Shown here: positions 61,229 through 64,000 of the stretch, piece by piece | How positions within the stretch are numbered: position 1 is the first letter of the stretch | Layout of the letters: the number at the start of each line of letters is the position of its first letter | NCBI GenBank assembly: GCA_016647705.1 | Contig: CM028330.1 | Span: 28,166,649-28,230,648, forward strand | Length of the DNA: 64,000 nucleotides | Direction: 5' to 3' | From: Eucommia ulmoides | Taxonomy: Eukaryota; Streptophyta; Magnoliopsida; Garryales; Eucommiaceae | Notes under the pieces: generated by a model | The model's input: the letters and a program-made list of their open reading frames with translations, nothing else | Told to the model about the DNA's origin: nothing | Database searches by the model: none | Made by a program: the position numbers and the translations under genes

Positions 61229-62676
61229 TGGTAGCGCGTAAAATACGCCGCTACTTACTCTCCCAAGTATACGACGTCTAAGTTTTAATATAGTGGATCT
61301 TTGAAGATCGGATATCGTTCTCACAGGAAAAGTGCGAATAATTGAATATCGCAATTTACGTAGTCTCATATTATCCAGACGATTCAATTAATTATTTAAA
61401 TTAAACTAATTAAAACTACTCCTAAAGATTAATTCTAATTACACTAATTAACTAGGGATCGATTTCATTCACTTAGTACCTATTTAGCTTAGTTTAGTTA
61501 TCAATAACAGTTATTATCACATCCAACAATCTCGGTATCTATAACTCACTCGCTCCCTCTTCCAAGTGAAAAGCGAGTGAATACAGGACTTCGCATTGAC
61601 CCTCGAATGCCTTTCCGAACACATAGCCATGTGAGTCTTGACCCTACCTCATGGATTGCACACAATCCAACTCCCTCCCGAGTTATTGGATCGTCGCGTT
61701 GTGTTTATCTCTAATCCGAATCCGGGGTTACCTCTCCCGAGTGTCAAACCCCGTATTCTTGGTTTATCGTAATAAGCATAATAAACGTGAAATAACGGTA
61801 AACACAATTGGAATTGGATAACAAACCATCAAAATAACTTATATTCAACCAAAGAGATATTTACATGAATTACATCTAACCCTAGCTAATATCTAACTAA
61901 ACTAACATGATCTTAGCCATTACAATATTAAACCAAGAGGACATCATCATCATCAATAAAAAAAACATTAAGTACAAAGATGGAAACAAGGAAAGAAAAG
62001 CCAAATCTTAGAGTGGAGTGGTCCATTTTCGCCAAAGAACGATCCTCCCGAGTTTCCTCTCCTCCATTGATGATCTTCCTTTTTTAGCTCTTCAAGAATT
62101 GGCTAAAATTACTTCCTAAAACTAATCTAATTCTATCTAAGGTGAAAAATCTCTCCTAGCATAATTGGTCATAAGACAAAAATGGGGAAAAAAGGGGTTA
62201 AAGTAAAGGTTTGGAAAATATCTTCAAAATATCTAAAATTAGATATTTCTCGCAGAGTGTCACCGCCTAGGTGGTGGTTAGGTCAGTTAAGGTTCTGCCT
62301 GATTTCTGCCTAGGCGATGGTTTCTTCGCCTAGGCGGTGAAGCAGCTCTAAACTTTCTGACGGATCTCCACCTAGGTGGTGGTTTTCTCACCTAGGCGGT
62401 GGTTCTCTCACCTAGGCGGTAGTTTAGCAATCCAAATTCTTGCCTCTTCTCCACCTACACGGTGGAATTTCCACCTAAGCAGTGGTCTTTATGCACCAAA
62501 ACCTTGTTCTTCACGTTTTGTTCACCGTTTCTCTACTGTTTTCGCTTGTTTATCACTTCTTTTCGTCCCTTCACCGGTTTTACATTAAAACAAACTAAAA
62601 CAAAATTAAATATAACTAATACGCTCAAAAACTAACAAATTCGGTTTAAAAGTAGATAGGTTATTTCCACCTATCA
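61229..62676 (-). repeat. 5' LTR of ORF2-only element, copy 2
   Basis: TGGTAGCGCG to CACCTATCA, 1448 bases. Palindromes at 62255-62480 and evening elements at 62215-62223 and 62226-62234, 11 bases apart. Confidence 0.9.
62215..62234 (+). promoter_or_regulatory. Paired evening elements
   Basis: AAAATATCT exact at 62215-62223 and 62226-62234. Confidence 0.6.
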
Positions 62677-63740
62677 TCCGTCACCCAAATTCATGACAAT
62701 AGGGATTCTAGAACTTGATTTGGGGGAAATTCAAGGAAAAATCATAGGCAAGGTAGTTCAGGAGATATGGTTTAGGCATTCATTTGATCGCTTGAGCCTT
62801 TGAAGCTTACCTTGTTATATGTTTATCCCTCGTTATCCTGTCGAAGCTGGAAATCCGTTTCAATTTTGAACACTTAACTAATACCATGGCTAATTGAATT
62901 ATGTCCAAACCTATATCACTGAACCAAAGGCACAAATTTGTGTGAATCAAATTCGCATTCGTGTATGCTACTTGATGTGAGCGGTTGGGTTTAGGGCGAA
63001 CTTTTTAATTGGTTAGGTATTTTGTAGTTATTTTGTATTTTTCTTTCGTTTTAACCACACCCGTGAAATTATAATAATTGAATAAGTTTGGGGGTGTGGT
63101 TTATTTGAAAAAAAAAAACATGTTTATACGATTTTATTTTCTGTTTCTTTTAACAAGTAAGTACGAAGTTCATAAATATATGTTCAGGGTTGTTTCAAAT
63201 TTATCTATGGGGGTTCAAGTGTGATAATGCCAAGAATGTGCCTCGGGTATCGTCAAGTTAATGACATTAACCTGTTTTCTATTTCCGATATACCCTTGAC
63301 CATTTTCCAAAACCGAACCAAGTCCTACTGATCTTTTTGAAATGCTTAGCCTATATTAATAGAGAATAGAACCTAGTCAGGCTTATGGATTCCCTATACC
63401 TTTTTTGGTTTTAGTCATGAGCTTATTTGGTGGATAATCCAATCCGATCGGTGGATAGTTGTATAATTGAGTTTTATCACACACACTTTGACAGGATCTA
63501 GAATGGCGCTTCCTATTATCGAATATTGAAATTCTAGAACACCACATTATGTGTTTTATTCTTGGACTTGATAGGATTAGCGGCCGATGAGGGAAAAATC
63601 ATTTGGCCAGTAGATGACATTCAAAACTTGCACATTATTAGTTTTAGTGTTTTTCGTTTTTAATTTCATAATTAGTAGTTAATTTTCTTATTTATGTGTT
63701 TTTTCTTGAGGACAAGCAAACGTTTGAGTTTGGGGGTATT
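62677..63740 (+). other. 3'UTR of the host Athila element, right half
   Basis: Resumes the sequence left at 47103 and matches 1500-2628 in copy A. Ends with GAGTTTGGGGGTATT, the polypurine tract, at 63726-63740. No gene. Confidence 0.85.
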
Positions 63741-64000
63741 TGATAAGTGATTCATTTATCGACAAATCAAATACTTTTAGATTCAAATATTTGTGAGTTT
63801 TCAACCTCTTTTCCTATTTTAATATGTTTTTATATTGTTCGGTAGGTTTTTGAATAAAAGGGTGAAAATGTGCAAAACTGGTACAGGTGCAATAACATCA
63901 AGGCCATTTGTGACTATGATTCAATCCTATATTAGAAAAACTAAAAATTTGGAAGTTGTATATCTTTCTCTTAGCTTTCCATAGGTTTTTGAATCACCTC
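63741..64000 (+). repeat. 3' LTR of the host Athila element (start only)
   Basis: TGATAAGTGATTCATTTATC, colinear with 44147-44405; cut by the window end. Confidence 0.9.

Larger units (their letters stand above)
54685..62676 (-). mobile_element. Tandem Athila block: ORF2-only element, copy 2, plus partial third copy
   Basis: Minus-strand order: LTR (61229-62676), internal region with ORF2 (57103-61228), LTR (55635-57102), then a second primer site and leader (55634-54685), cut by the copia block. A primer site on the far side of the second LTR means that LTR once served two internal regions: an LTR-internal-LTR-internal array from unequal recombination. Inserted in the 3'UTR of the host element at 62677. 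Confidence 0.85.
44147..64000 (+). mobile_element. Athila element with gag remnant, host of nested insertions
   Basis: 5' LTR 44147-45534, primer site, gag remnant and 3'UTR to 47103, then 15.6 kb of inserted elements. The same 3'UTR resumes at 62677 (ATGACAATAGGGATTCTAG, as at 1500 in copy A). The 3' LTR starts at 63741 and runs off the window. Both LTRs begin TGATAAGTGATT, a variant not shared with the other Athila elements here, which ties the two halves together. About 75 bases expected between 47103 and 62677, judged from copy A, are missing. Confidence 0.85.

Overview
This window is nuclear DNA from a seed plant, probably a eudicot with a large, repeat-rich genome. I see no host gene, no tRNA or rRNA gene and no bacterial feature. 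Nearly every base belongs to a transposable element or its remains. Most are Ty3/gypsy elements of the Athila type: LTRs of 1.2-1.6 kb starting TGATAGG, a primer-binding site complementary to tRNA-Asp, and a GTTTGGGGGTATT polypurine tract. Others are a Tat/Ogre-like Ty3 element, a Ty1/copia SIRE-like element, an RTE-clade LINE and a small hAT transposon. The species cannot be named from the sequence. Gene-poor, probably pericentromeric heterochromatin is an inference.

Layout: 1-10397 holds two short Athila derivatives (LTR, 1.9 kb non-coding internal region, LTR) facing each other and fused tail to tail near 4140, with a solo LTR (5143-6598) nested in one arm. 10398-24603 is a Tat/Ogre-like element without recognisable gag-pol. 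It has a partial 5' LTR, a minus-strand RTE LINE (about 12275-14905), five blocks of tandem repeats and the start of a 3' LTR. At 24604 an Athila element is inserted in that 3' LTR. It has a 5' LTR, a decayed gag-protease, then out of order a 3'UTR and LTR (28099-31103), then a decayed pol (31104-35712) split by a solo LTR (31945-33355). Its post-pol region received a complete 7.3-kb non-autonomous Athila (36015-43324), a hAT element (43389-44055) and a third Athila element (44147 to beyond 64000). The third element carries only a gag remnant. Its 3'UTR contains a SIRE-like copia block (47104-54684, with a solo Athila LTR at 49323-50829) and a tandem Athila block on the minus strand (54685-62676).

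How the parts relate: the Athila copies form a deletion series. One has gag, protease and pol; one keeps only a piece of gag; two (1-4139 and 4140-10397) share one gag-less, pol-less structure; two (36015-43324 and 55635-62676) share another structure that keeps only a downstream gene, here ORF2. Shared deletion points mean the shortened forms were copied after they arose, presumably using proteins from full-length relatives. All protein-coding parts are broken by stops and frameshifts, so this is a fossil record, not active machinery.

The most interesting signals are regulatory and structural: paired copies of the plant evening element (AAAATATCT) about one helical turn apart beside the TATA region of most LTRs; arrays of a palindrome with constant arms and interchangeable centres (CACCGC-core-GCGGTG); a predicted intron ending just before ORF2; and tandemly multiplied tRNA-Asp primer sites. 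The annotation rests on reading the sequence, with no database search or alignment program.
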